Source: Bacteroidota bacterium
GTDB lineage: Bacteria; Bacteroidota; Bacteroidia; Bacteroidales; UBA10428
Reading direction: 5' to 3'
Assembly (NCBI GenBank): GCA_024640925.1
Contig: JAHEEB010000118.1
Span: forward strand, 608 to 8,995
DNA length: 8,388 nt
This document shows, piece after piece, positions 1-6,526 of the stretch. The notes below the pieces were generated by a model. That model made no database searches. It saw only the letters and a list, made by a program, of their open reading frames with translations, and had not been told where the DNA came from. The position numbers were made by a program, and so were the translations under genes. Numbering within the stretch: position 1 is the stretch's first letter; each line of letters opens with the position of its first letter.

Positions 1-843
1 AATCCACTTAATACTTTCAGGAAAATATTTTTTATTAAGCAGAAAAACCGGTTTATTAACTGTATCTATCTCTTCATTAAAACGGATGATAGCAGTTTTT
101 CGGTTTAGTAAATAAGAACTATCTACAACTGGTGGCTGAATATCTTTATAAAATTTACCAGATAATGTAATGTCGTCAATCCAAAGTTTTCTATCCTGAG
201 CCATGGAATATTTATAATATATGCCAAAATAATCTGAATTAGAAAGTGTTTTATCATTTAAAGTACCAATTGGTTTGAACGAACCCAGAGAGAGGGAATC
301 ATAAAACACGGTCCAGTCGCCATTCATAGAACGGGTAATTTTAATACCTGCAATATTATCTGAAGTAACTTTTTCCTGCCAGTTAAAACCCGTATTCAAT
401 ATTTCTTCTGTTCCTTCTTCATTCTGTCTCCATAATTTCAGAAGGTCGTCAGGACCCTTATAATTTACACCTAAAATATATCCGCAAGAGTTCGATCCAG
501 GCATCATAGAACAAGCATTTGAGTTACTTGTAAGCCAGACAGCCCACATATTGGAAGAAGAAGGATCGTAATTAAAAAATACGGTAAATTGCCAGGATGT
601 AAAGGCAGAATCGAGGCACAAGGTCTCATGCATATAAGATATAATATCTGTTCCAGCTTCGCTATTATCATAAGCATGATGAAGTGACCATTTCCCATTA
701 AGGGACCTGGTAGAATCTATTTCCCAACGATTAACAGGACACTGTTGAAATTTATCAAGGCTGTCTTTTTCAAAATCCAGATGAATTTCTTGTGCAGAAA
801 GGGAAAAACCTACACATAAAAAGAAAACAAAACAAATTCGCAT
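1..843 (-). CDS. Exported lamin-tail/SbsA-like-domain family protein, N-terminal 281 residues (C-terminus off the left edge)
   Basis: The reading frame opens with ATG at 843-841 and stays open for 281 codons to the window edge, so the C-terminus is missing. Residues 1-17 form a signal peptide (MRICFVFF hydrophobic core, ending SLSA before Gln18), so the product is exported across the inner membrane. Residues about 19-230 look like the concanavalin-like N-terminal domain that precedes lamin-tail domains in many Bacteroidota surface proteins: 'LTSNSNA', 'GYILGVNYKG', 'LLKLWRQ', 'ITRSMNGDW', 'SDYFGIYYKYS' and 'WIDDITLSG' follow the order expected there. Residues about 235-262 (DIQPPVVDSSYL, then IIRFNEEID) match the start of a bacterial Ig-like SbsA (Big_5) module. 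In this family lamin-tail domains and a T9SS sorting domain usually follow, but they are not visible here. The substrate and role are unknown. The gene lies alone, downstream of a probable terminator that separates it from queE. The exported-protein call is firm; the family name rests on remembered sequence patterns. Confidence 0.8.
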   Translation of the reverse strand, partial: MRICFVFFLCVGFSLSAQEIHLDFEKDSLDKFQQCPVNRWEIDSTRSLNGKWSLHHAYDNSEAGTDIISYMHETLCLDSAFTSWQFTVFFNYDPSSSNMWAVWLTSNSNACSMMPGSNSCGYILGVNYKGPDDLLKLWRQNEEGTEEILNTGFNWQEKVTSDNIAGIKITRSMNGDWTVFYDSLSLGSFKPIGTLNDKTLSNSDYFGIYYKYSMAQDRKLWIDDITLSGKFYKDIQPPVVDSSYLLNRKTAIIRFNEEIDTVNKPVFLLNKKYFPESIKWI

Positions 844-869
844 AACAATTAATTGAGTTTGGTGAATGC

Positions 870-877
870 TAAAAATA
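870..877 (-). promoter_or_regulatory. Possible -7 promoter box upstream of the exported protein gene
   Basis: On the minus strand this reads TATTTTTA, one base short of the Bacteroidota -7 consensus TAnnTTTG, and lies 26 bases before the ATG at 843. No clear -33 TTG is seen at the usual spacing. The call rests mainly on the similar position of near-identical boxes before other genes in this window, and such A/T strings are common by chance. Confidence 0.3.
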
Positions 878-958
878 TTAAAAACGTGTTTCTTGTAATT
901 GATAAATTACCATAATGCAATCAAAAAAAAATTTCCGATTTTTGCAATAGATTTTATC

Positions 959-983
959 AAAAAAAATCCGTTTCGGGGTTTTT
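959..983 (-). terminator. Probable rho-independent terminator after queE
   Basis: Read on the minus strand, a hairpin with CCG/CGG at its core (plus-strand CCG 968-970, loop TTT, CGG 974-976) is extended by a T·G pair and five A-T pairs with one bulged G. A run of T follows, the complement of the eight A at 959-966. It sits about 80 bases beyond the queE stop and ahead of the next minus-strand gene, where a terminator is expected. The flanking A and T tracts could let it work in both directions. Confidence 0.55.
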
Positions 984-1064
984 ATTGTAAAAAGCTTCTT
1001 TATAACCATTCAAAACAAGTTTCAATACCTGGTATTTTCAAACAAAAACCTGAAATATTATTTT

Positions 1065-1799
1065 TTATACTCCTCTCATGTCGGGCGGCCAAACAATCTT
1101 GTGCAACTGAAGACTTAGACGGGCCCAAAGACTATTATCCATAAAATATTTTGTGTTCTCCTTCAGAAAATCAACAATAACATCTGGATCAACAGAACCG
1201 AAAACCGGAGAGAAATTAAGCGCAATTCCGCTACCTGATAAAGAGGATTTGTACTTTTCGATAATCTCTAATGAGAAAAGTAAATCTTCTGTATTGATAA
1301 CCACAAATTTTAGTTCATCATTTTTCTTTAACTCAAATATATTGTTATACAGATTCTTATGATCCATTTTTGAACCCGGGCATTTGATATCCATACAATA
1401 AGATATCTGATCTCTTAAAATGCCGAAATTAAGAAGTTCCTTTTCGGAATAAAGAATACTTCCTCCGCTTGTTTCTACTCTTACTTTAAAAAAATTTGCC
1501 AGATAAACAGGTAAAAATCGCTTGCTCTTTCCTTCTTCAAGAGGTTCTCCACCTGTACATATAATTTCGTTGCTTCCTATACCGGATAAAGTTTTCCGGA
1601 TATCGGCAGGCAGCATCATTTGAACCCCTTCGCCAGATTCATTAAAGCTATATTTTGTATCGCACCAGGCACAACGAAGGTTACACCCTGCAATTCTTAC
1701 AAAACTAACTATATTCCCAGCAGAAATCCCTTCGCCGGATATACTTTGAAAAATCTCAACGACTGGGATTGGAATTTGTTCATATTCCTTTATAGTCAT
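1065..1799 (-). CDS. queE: 7-carboxy-7-deazaguanine synthase QueE (radical SAM)
   Basis: QueE converts 6-carboxy-5,6,7,8-tetrahydropterin to 7-carboxy-7-deazaguanine, the ring-contraction step in making preQ0 and then queuosine for tRNA position 34. It is a cytosolic radical S-adenosylmethionine enzyme. The 244-residue product has the [4Fe-4S] motif CX3CX2C at Cys39, Cys43 and Cys46 inside AGCNLRCAWCDTKYSF. Before it is the substrate-binding EIFQSISGEG stretch (15-24), and the SAM-binding TGGEPL lies at 82-87. The C-terminal RLSLQLHKIVW segment corresponds to the QueE 'LSLQTHK' tail. Length and motif order fit a full-length enzyme. The ATG at 1799-1797 follows the queD stop by 5 bases, so the two genes form a translationally close pair. 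Downstream lies a hairpin with a T-run. Identification is secure from motif order and from the queD neighbour. Confidence 0.96.
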   Translation of the reverse strand: MTIKEYEQIPIPVVEIFQSISGEGISAGNIVSFVRIAGCNLRCAWCDTKYSFNESGEGVQMMLPADIRKTLSGIGSNEIICTGGEPLEEGKSKRFLPVYLANFFKVRVETSGGSILYSEKELLNFGILRDQISYCMDIKCPGSKMDHKNLYNNIFELKKNDELKFVVINTEDLLFSLEIIEKYKSSLSGSGIALNFSPVFGSVDPDVIVDFLKENTKYFMDNSLWARLSLQLHKIVWPPDMRGV

Positions 1800-1804
1800 A
1801 TAAC

Positions 1805-2269
1805 TTAATCGGCTTTTACACGTGCAAAACTTGTGGGCGATTCCCAGAGTTTCAGTTCTTTAACCTTTATTTCATAGGAGCTAAGGTTTTTATTAATTTG
1901 TTCCAGGAAATCAAGTACCAGGTTTTCTGTAGTTGGTCGATAAGAAATATCAACTACTTTTCTGTCGTGTTTCCTAAGCAGGGTTGCCACTTCATGTTCC
2001 AGCTCATCTGTAGAACCAACCCAATAAAGGAATGCATGATCCAGAGGCTCAACAATTGCATCGACAATTATTTTATTCAGATCATAAAATTCCAGAATCA
2101 TTCCATGATTGGTCGTACCAGGATCGTTAATCAGAGTACCTGAAGTTCTTTCAATTTCAACCTGCATTTTATATGTATGGCCATGTATGTTGCGACATTT
2201 GCCACTGTGATTGGCAAGCATATGTGCCATACTCCATGTAAATTCTTTAGCTATCGATATGGTTTTCAC
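1805..2269 (-). CDS. queD: 6-carboxy-5,6,7,8-tetrahydropterin synthase QueD (GTG start)
   Basis: QueD turns 7,8-dihydroneopterin triphosphate into 6-carboxy-5,6,7,8-tetrahydropterin, the substrate of QueE, and is a zinc enzyme of the PTPS fold. In this 154-residue protein the zinc ligands are His16 (SMAH), His29 and His31 (NIHGHTY). Cys25 is the expected catalytic cysteine, with His78 in LDHAFL as its partner in the dyad. PTTEN (Glu115) and LWESPTS (Glu143) match the pterin-binding glutamate region. The usual 'GMV-x-DFxxLK' segment reads GMILEFYDLNK, with Glu for the common Asp; this is a mild change. The start codon is GTG at 2269-2267: there is no ATG between it and the in-frame stop at 2287-2285, and the conserved N-terminal strand begins right after it. 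It probably shares a transcript with queE. Confidence 0.95.
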   Translation of the reverse strand: MKTISIAKEFTWSMAHMLANHSGKCRNIHGHTYKMQVEIERTSGTLINDPGTTNHGMILEFYDLNKIIVDAIVEPLDHAFLYWVGSTDELEHEVATLLRKHDRKVVDISYRPTTENLVLDFLEQINKNLSSYEIKVKELKLWESPTSFARVKAD

Positions 2270-2289
2270 TTTTATCTGCTTTAGTTAGG

Positions 2290-2297
2290 TAAAAATA
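2290..2297 (-). promoter_or_regulatory. Possible -7 promoter box for queDE
   Basis: On the minus strand this reads TATTTTTA, close to the Bacteroidota -7 consensus TAnnTTTG, and lies 20 bases before the queD GTG. The preceding gene ends 90 bases upstream, which leaves room for a promoter. No well-spaced -33 TTG is present, so support is weak. Confidence 0.35.
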
Positions 2298-2305
2298 ACT
2301 CAAAT

Positions 2306-2319
2306 TGTGCAATAGCACA
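2306..2319. promoter_or_regulatory. Inverted repeat TGTGC-AATA-GCACA upstream of queD, possible operator
   Basis: Perfect 5-base arms around a 4-base centre. Read as TGTG-N6-CACA it resembles the half-site layout bound by CRP/FNR-family regulators. It lies just upstream of the possible queD -7 box, where a bound regulator could affect initiation. It has no T-run and so is not a typical terminator for the preceding gene. The role is inferred from position only. Confidence 0.3.
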
Positions 2320-2359
2320 TAAATCTGATTATCAAAAACTAACCAGTTCAAATATTGTA

Positions 2360-2785
2360 TTATTGCTTGATTAGTTTTTTTGTTATGATTGAATTTTCCA
2401 ACTTCACCTTACACAAATAAACACCATTCGGTAGTTTTGTTGAATTAAACGATATTTCGCTGCTATTAGTCTTATTGAATTGCTGATTTTGGATCAGTTG
2501 CCCGGTAATGGAAAAAATCCACACTTCTTCTACTTGCTTTTTCCCTGGAAATATTTTTATCTCATCCTGAAAATAGGTTGGAATAAGCATTTCCTGACGG
2601 GGAACAGTTGCTATTTCATTTGAATTTTCTTCCGCAGTTGTTGTATTAAAAAGCGAACTATCGGAAGCAACAATAAAATCAATATTCTTGTTTAAACTTA
2701 CTGATCCTTGAGAAAAAATGTTGCCGATTCCAAAGAAAAGGAAAGTAAACATGACAATATACCGGCAATGAAGAATTTTTCTCAT
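2360..2785 (-). CDS. Small secreted protein with a type IX sorting-like C-terminal domain
   Basis: A 141-residue product with a signal peptide at about residues 1-25 (MRKILHCRYIVMFTFLFFGIG, then NIFSQ). About 40 low-complexity, Ser/Thr/Glu-rich residues follow, and then a C-terminal region (about 68-141) with the pattern of the Bacteroidota T9SS type A sorting domain: VEEVWIFSITGQLI at 85-98, LPNGVYLCKV at 118-127 and a basic KKLIKQ end. The usual YPNP opening is degenerate (LIPTYFQDEI). In the family this domain sends a passenger through the type IX system to the cell surface, but almost no passenger is present here. It may be a stand-alone surface peptide, a decayed cargo gene or a structural Fn3-like module. 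The ATG lies 12 bases after the hflX stop, so co-transcription with hflX is likely. I cannot name a function. Confidence 0.75.
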   Translation of the reverse strand: MRKILHCRYIVMFTFLFFGIGNIFSQGSVSLNKNIDFIVASDSSLFNTTTAEENSNEIATVPRQEMLIPTYFQDEIKIFPGKKQVEEVWIFSITGQLIQNQQFNKTNSSEISFNSTKLPNGVYLCKVKLENSIITKKLIKQ

Positions 2786-2797
2786 CTCATTTTTTAT

Positions 2798-4009
2798 TTA
2801 TGAAATAGCATTTTCATCGGGATATAGAAAATTGTCATATGGGTACCTGCCAATATGCATCTCCTTAACCTTATCATAAAGCATTCTGCGAAACGATTCA
2901 ATATTTTCCTTTTCAAGTGCCGATATAAAAATGCACGGATAATTAGTTTTAGCTATCCAGCTTTTCTTTAATTCATCGAGGGTCCAGTTCTTAATTGAAC
3001 GTGGAGTCAGATCATCTTCATCTTTTGCAATGTATGTGTATGCATCAATTTTATTAAACACAATAATTACCGGTTTATCTTTAGCTCCTATTTCTTGCAG
3101 AGTTTCATTTACCACATTAATTTGCTCTTCAAAATTTGGGTGCGATATATCTACGATATGGAGCAGAATATCTGATTCTCTTACTTCGTCGAGTGTTGAT
3201 TTGAATGACTCAACCAAGCTGTGAGGCAATTTGCGAATAAACCCTACGGTATCGGATAAGAGAAAAGGTAAATTTCCAACGACAACTTTTCTTACAGTGG
3301 TATCGAGTGTGGCGAATAATTTATTTTCAGCAAAGACTTCCGACTTGCTAATAAGGTTCATAATGGTAGATTTGCCAACATTGGTATACCCAACCAGAGA
3401 CACTCTTATCATCTGACCGCGGTTTTTCCGCTGAGTCGCCATTTGTCTGTCAATATGGTCAAGCCGCTCTTTTAATTTCGAGATTTTTTCACGTATAATC
3501 CTTCGGTCGGTCTCGATTTCAGTCTCTCCCGGACCCCTCATACCAATACCGCCCTGTTGTCTTTCAAGGTGGGTCCACATTTTGGTAAGCCTGGGCAATA
3601 AATACTGGTATTGAGCAAGCTCAACCTGAGTTTTGGCATGTGCTGTTTTGGCACGTTGGGCAAATATATCGAGAATAAGATTTGTTCGATCCAATATACG
3701 GCAACCGAGTTCGTTCTCTATGTTTCGTATCTGACTGGGCGAAAGTTCGTCGTCAAATATTACCACAGTCACTTCATGAACAGTAATATAAGTCTTTATT
3801 TCCTCAAGTTTACCAGTGCCTACAAAAGTTCTGGGATTGGGAAATTCTATTTTTTGAGTAAAACGTTTTATGGGATCAACTCCTGCTGTTTCAGCCAGAA
3901 AGGCTAGTTCTTCCAGATAATCGTTTACCAACTGCTCATCCTGATTTGAATTAATAATTCCAACCAGAACAGCCTTATCAATTGTGTTTTCGCTATTAAT
4001 ATTTGTCAT
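2798..4009 (-). CDS. hflX: Ribosome-associated GTPase HflX
   Basis: HflX is a cytosolic GTPase that binds the 50S subunit, and in studied bacteria it splits or rescues stalled ribosomes, often under heat or antibiotic stress. The 403-residue protein shows the HflX N-terminal nucleotide-binding-like domain (about 12-115, with NPRTFVGTGKLEE at 58-70). The glycine-rich GGIGMRGPGETEIETDRR stretch (153-170) is the family hallmark, and a coiled helix follows it. The G domain has G1 GYTNVGKST (207-215), a TLDTTVR switch I region (234-240), G3 DTVGFI (253-258), G4 NKID (319-322) and G5 SAL (363-365). The short C-terminal region ends without the long extension of some homologues. All catalytic motifs are intact and the length is normal. 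It has its own upstream promoter-like box and is followed within 12 bases by a small secreted-protein gene. Confidence 0.97.
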   Translation of the reverse strand: MTNINSENTIDKAVLVGIINSNQDEQLVNDYLEELAFLAETAGVDPIKRFTQKIEFPNPRTFVGTGKLEEIKTYITVHEVTVVIFDDELSPSQIRNIENELGCRILDRTNLILDIFAQRAKTAHAKTQVELAQYQYLLPRLTKMWTHLERQQGGIGMRGPGETEIETDRRIIREKISKLKERLDHIDRQMATQRKNRGQMIRVSLVGYTNVGKSTIMNLISKSEVFAENKLFATLDTTVRKVVVGNLPFLLSDTVGFIRKLPHSLVESFKSTLDEVRESDILLHIVDISHPNFEEQINVVNETLQEIGAKDKPVIIVFNKIDAYTYIAKDEDDLTPRSIKNWTLDELKKSWIAKTNYPCIFISALEKENIESFRRMLYDKVKEMHIGRYPYDNFLYPDENAIS

Positions 4010-4032
4010 AAAACCTTGCTAAATAAGCGCGG

Positions 4033-4040
4033 CAAAAATA
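4033..4040 (-). promoter_or_regulatory. Probable -7 promoter box for hflX
   Basis: On the minus strand this reads TATTTTTG, a full match to the Bacteroidota primary sigma factor -7 consensus TAnnTTTG, and lies 23 bases before the hflX ATG in the 88-base gap after the lipoprotein gene. The -33 region is poor, with no clear TTG at the usual distance. Confidence 0.45.
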
Positions 4041-4097
4041 CAATTTTATACTGAATAACTATCCAGATAACTTACAGATAAGTTAAAATATATCAGG

Positions 4098-5273
4098 TTA
4101 ATATATCAGGTTTCTGTTGTCACGTAATGTATTTGATATGGTCTGCTTTAATGAACCGGAACAATTATAGATCATAGAAAGATCGTCGGGAAAAGGCAAT
4201 GGCTCACGGTTTATAAGCTCAATATCTTCTGGAAGCAGTGCTTCGCGGTCGCCCCTTGACATACCTGAAAAATTTTCGAAAACCGATGTTGCTCCTATAG
4301 GTATCAGTTTTATAACCCTGCGATTTGGAAAAAGTGAAAGGTATTCTATCTGGGCTTCAATGGTAGCTTCTTTATAAAGCCGACGCTGCATTACCTCACA
4401 ACGTAGTGTTTTATATTTGGGTTTTTTAATATCATTCCCCAATGAGTCTTTCATCACATTACCTTTGGAATCAAGGGCATACGTGTAACCATCCTGTACT
4501 TCCTTTCTTCTTTCGTATTCAGACTTTTCAACTCGTTCGGGTGAGACAAAAATATTTTGAATGGAAACCGTTATTATGTAATCATATTCAACATTACGAT
4601 CCGTTCGGCCGAGGTAATACTCCATCCAATCTTTATTAAGTTCTGAGGTATTTATTGCCAGCAGATTCGAATAAAAATCAGGCGGGAGGTCCATGTGGGA
4701 ATTGTTTGAAATATCGACTAAAACACGACTGGTTCCAAAATATCTTGAATCAGCAATCAGCTGATTCAAATCAGGATAAGAACTTCCACGGTATGTTAAT
4801 GTTTTATTGAAATTAAAATAAGCTTCACGAAAAGAAGCTTTATCATTCATTGTCATTAATCTTTTCCCATTCTGATAAAAATACTCAGCTGCATTTGTTT
4901 TAGCTTCAACAATTTGCATGGTATAATCGGTTTCGTCAAAATCAATCGTTTTACCTTTTAGTTTAAGAGGTAAAACTTTTCGTACTTCACTTTGCCGGTT
5001 GTCCAATGCTGAATAAAGAAAGTAGATTTCTTCCCAGCTTTCAGGTTTTCCTTCAGTCTTCAACAAGTTAATCCTTTGAAGATTTTGAATGTTTGCAAGT
5101 CTGTATGCCTGATCAAGCATCTGAATATCCTCATCATCGGCTTTCCCTTTAAGTATTTTTTTTATCGAGCGGTCTATAGCTTTATCATAGTTCCCTTCCT
5201 CAACCAAGGCTGTTGGCGATTTACAGGAAAAAACAATTATGCTAATAACAAAAAAAGGTAGAATCTTCTTCAT
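4098..5273 (-). CDS. TPR-like lipoprotein of unknown function
   Basis: A 391-residue product with a lipoprotein signal: MKKILPFFVISIIVFSC, lipobox V14-F15-S16-C17, so the mature protein should be acylated at Cys17 and membrane-anchored, probably in the outer membrane. After the anchor, ALVEEGNYDKAIDRSIKKI (about 22-40) looks like the first helix pair of a tetratricopeptide-type repeat, and helical segments continue to about residue 180 (AEYFYQNGKRLMTMNDKASFREAYFNFNKTL). The second half is mixed alpha/beta and includes RYFGTSRVLVDISN and DYIITVSIQNIFVSPE, then a charged KDSLGNDIKKPKYKTLRC stretch. The pattern matches a conserved Bacteroidota lipoprotein family whose role is unknown to me. It stands alone, 88 bases upstream of hflX, and is divergent from the tRNA block. 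No enzyme motif is visible. Confidence 0.8.
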   Translation of the reverse strand: MKKILPFFVISIIVFSCKSPTALVEEGNYDKAIDRSIKKILKGKADDEDIQMLDQAYRLANIQNLQRINLLKTEGKPESWEEIYFLYSALDNRQSEVRKVLPLKLKGKTIDFDETDYTMQIVEAKTNAAEYFYQNGKRLMTMNDKASFREAYFNFNKTLTYRGSSYPDLNQLIADSRYFGTSRVLVDISNNSHMDLPPDFYSNLLAINTSELNKDWMEYYLGRTDRNVEYDYIITVSIQNIFVSPERVEKSEYERRKEVQDGYTYALDSKGNVMKDSLGNDIKKPKYKTLRCEVMQRRLYKEATIEAQIEYLSLFPNRRVIKLIPIGATSVFENFSGMSRGDREALLPEDIELINREPLPFPDDLSMIYNCSGSLKQTISNTLRDNRNLIY

Positions 5274-5294
5274 ATGCCAACCATTTATATTTTA

Positions 5295-5302
5295 TAAAAA
5301 TA
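5295..5302 (-). promoter_or_regulatory. Possible -7 promoter box for the lipoprotein gene
   Basis: The minus strand reads TATTTTTA, one base from TAnnTTTG, 21 bases before the ATG at 5273. No -33 TTG is seen at the usual spacing. Spacing to the start is like that of the boxes before hflX and queD. The rest of the 217-base divergent spacer (5274-5490) holds no gene that I can support. Confidence 0.3.
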
Positions 5303-5463
5303 GTAAAACCAGTAAGTTATAGCTTTTCATTATTTTGAGTCCATCAGTGATATTTTTGAACTCTTTACCACCTGTTAACTCCTGGAATGCTGATATATAT
5401 GCAAGATATACAAAATTCCTGCCAATTTAATAAAGGATTGTTTTTAAAATCACTAAAAATTTC

Positions 5464-5471
5464 TATTTTTG
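5464..5471 (+). promoter_or_regulatory. Probable -7 promoter box for the tRNA unit
   Basis: TATTTTTG, a full match to the Bacteroidota -7 consensus TAnnTTTG, begins 27 bases before the broken tRNA copy at 5491. A TTG at 5438-5440 lies 23 bases upstream and could serve as the -33 element at the long end of allowed spacing. It would drive the pseudo-tRNA, tRNA-Ala and probably the AlbA_2 gene as one transcript. Confidence 0.5.
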
Positions 5472-5490
5472 TCGCGTATAAGACTATATA

Positions 5491-5552
5491 GGAGGTATAG
5501 CTCAGTTGGCTAGTGCGTCCCGCTGAATATGCGGGAAATTCGGGTTCGACTC
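5491..5552 (+). pseudogene. Degenerate tRNA copy (5' acceptor, D arm and anticodon stem only)
   Basis: The first 27 bases match the start of the tRNA-Ala gene 107 bases downstream at 25 positions, including 20 identical bases in a row (5494-5513 and 5601-5620). An acceptor 5' strand GGAGGTA, a D arm (GCTC with GTGC, one T-T mismatch) and a strong anticodon stem CCCGC/GCGGG can be drawn. However, the loop TGAATAT has G instead of the invariant T at position 33, and there are two bases instead of one between the D and anticodon stems. After the T loop TTCGACT the sequence reads CAAGA, which cannot pair with the 5' T-stem strand. The 3' acceptor strand (expected TACCTCC) is absent. It is therefore not a working tRNA. 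The original identity cannot be read reliably. Assembly error is an alternative. Confidence 0.7.
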
Positions 5553-5597
5553 AAGAGAAAAAAGTGCAGTTGTTCAACGTGTTCAACTTAAAAATTT

Positions 5598-5672
<75 letters not shown>

Positions 5673-5695
5673 TCTTTACGAATAAACCATTTCCG

Positions 5696-6322
5696 GTGGA
5701 TCAGCATATCCGAAGCCTAATATTGCAAGGCGAAAGTATCAACCTTGATTTCAAGTTCGAAATATCCGATGCAAAAAAAATTGCCCGTACTTTTTCTGCT
5801 TTTGCAAATACTTGTGGTGGCAGACTACTAATTGGTGTTAAAGACAATGGAGCTATTAAAGGTGTTAAAACTGATGAAGAGGCTTATATGGCCGAGTTAG
5901 CAGCCCACCTCTACTGTAAACCCCCTGTCGAATTTAAAATAGTAACACATAGCATTGAAAGCAAGGTAATTCTGGAAGTAATTATTGATGAAAGCAAAAA
6001 CAAACCACACCTTGCTCCATGGAAAGAAAAACAGTGGAAAGCTTTTGTCAGAGTTCATGATCAGAATTTTGTTGCTAACAAAGTTATGTTTGAAGTTTGG
6101 AAAATAAAATTTCAACAGGCTTCTCTTTTATTGCGTTACGATGATTTTGAACAAAAACTTTTCTCTTTTCTGAAAAACAAAGGAGAAATTACATTAAACG
6201 AACTTGTTTCAGAATGCAAGATACCCCGGCACATTGCTATTAAAATCCTTGCTAAACTAATTGTTGTAGAAATCATTTCTATTCGAATTACTGAAACCGA
6301 ATCGTATTATAGTTTCAAATGA
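5696..6322 (+). CDS. AlbA_2/Schlafen-type ATP-binding protein with C-terminal winged helix, no ATG start
   Basis: The open frame runs back into tRNA-Ala, where its only in-frame ATG (5630) is part of the anticodon arm, so that start is not credible. The first usable start after the tRNA is GTG at 5696, giving 208 residues; TTG at 5723 is an alternative. The product has the AlbA_2 (divergent AAA-4) domain: LDFKFEISDAKKIARTFSAF, then ANTCGGRLLIGVKDNG at about residues 37-52, and later VILEVIIDES and AFVRVHDQNFVANKVMFEVW. The C-terminal 60 residues (FEQKLFSFLKNKGEI, LNELVSECKIPRHIA) look like a winged helix-turn-helix. Proteins of this family are cytosolic and thought to bind nucleotides or nucleic acid; the role of this one is unknown. 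I recall a conserved Bacteroidota protein of this form. It has no visible promoter and is probably expressed from the tRNA transcript. Confidence 0.8.
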   Translation: MDQHIRSLILQGESINLDFKFEISDAKKIARTFSAFANTCGGRLLIGVKDNGAIKGVKTDEEAYMAELAAHLYCKPPVEFKIVTHSIESKVILEVIIDESKNKPHLAPWKEKQWKAFVRVHDQNFVANKVMFEVWKIKFQQASLLLRYDDFEQKLFSFLKNKGEITLNELVSECKIPRHIAIKILAKLIVVEIISIRITETESYYSFK

Positions 6323-6345
6323 ATGCATAACGGCGCATCTAATTT

Positions 6346-6362
6346 ATTGTTTTTAAAACAAT
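6346..6362 (+). terminator. Possible weak terminator hairpin after the AlbA_2 gene
   Basis: A 7-base-pair stem (6346-6352 with 6356-6362, ATTGTTT/AAACAAT) lies 23 bases after the stop codon. It is AT-rich and has no T-run after it, so it may be only a palindrome or operator. The 204-base spacer to the next gene (6323-6526) shows nothing else I can support. Confidence 0.25.
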
Positions 6363-6526
6363 TAGAAATTAATTGACACTTACCAATAAACAAGTAACTT
6401 ACTAATAATCTGTTTATTTCTTTTTGTCTCTTCCTATTTTTTTACTTCCACAGAACGGTTAATAATCTTCTGATCACTCTCTGTAATTTTTCTTTATATT
6501 GACATTTAAAATTAATACTTCATCGG

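Noticed and set aside
1024..1036. Palindrome AATACC-T-GGTATT after queE
   Set aside because: Very short centre and no T-run; the hairpin at 959-983 is the better terminator candidate.
899..1144. Plus-strand open frame of 81 codons overlapping the queE 3' end
   Set aside because: Its second part is antisense to queE and the first part is AT-rich spacer containing the terminator hairpin; the product has no recognisable domain.
2270..2359. preQ1 riboswitch upstream of queD
   Set aside because: The 90-base gap shows no preQ1-like pseudoknot layout that I can recognise; only a simple inverted repeat is present.
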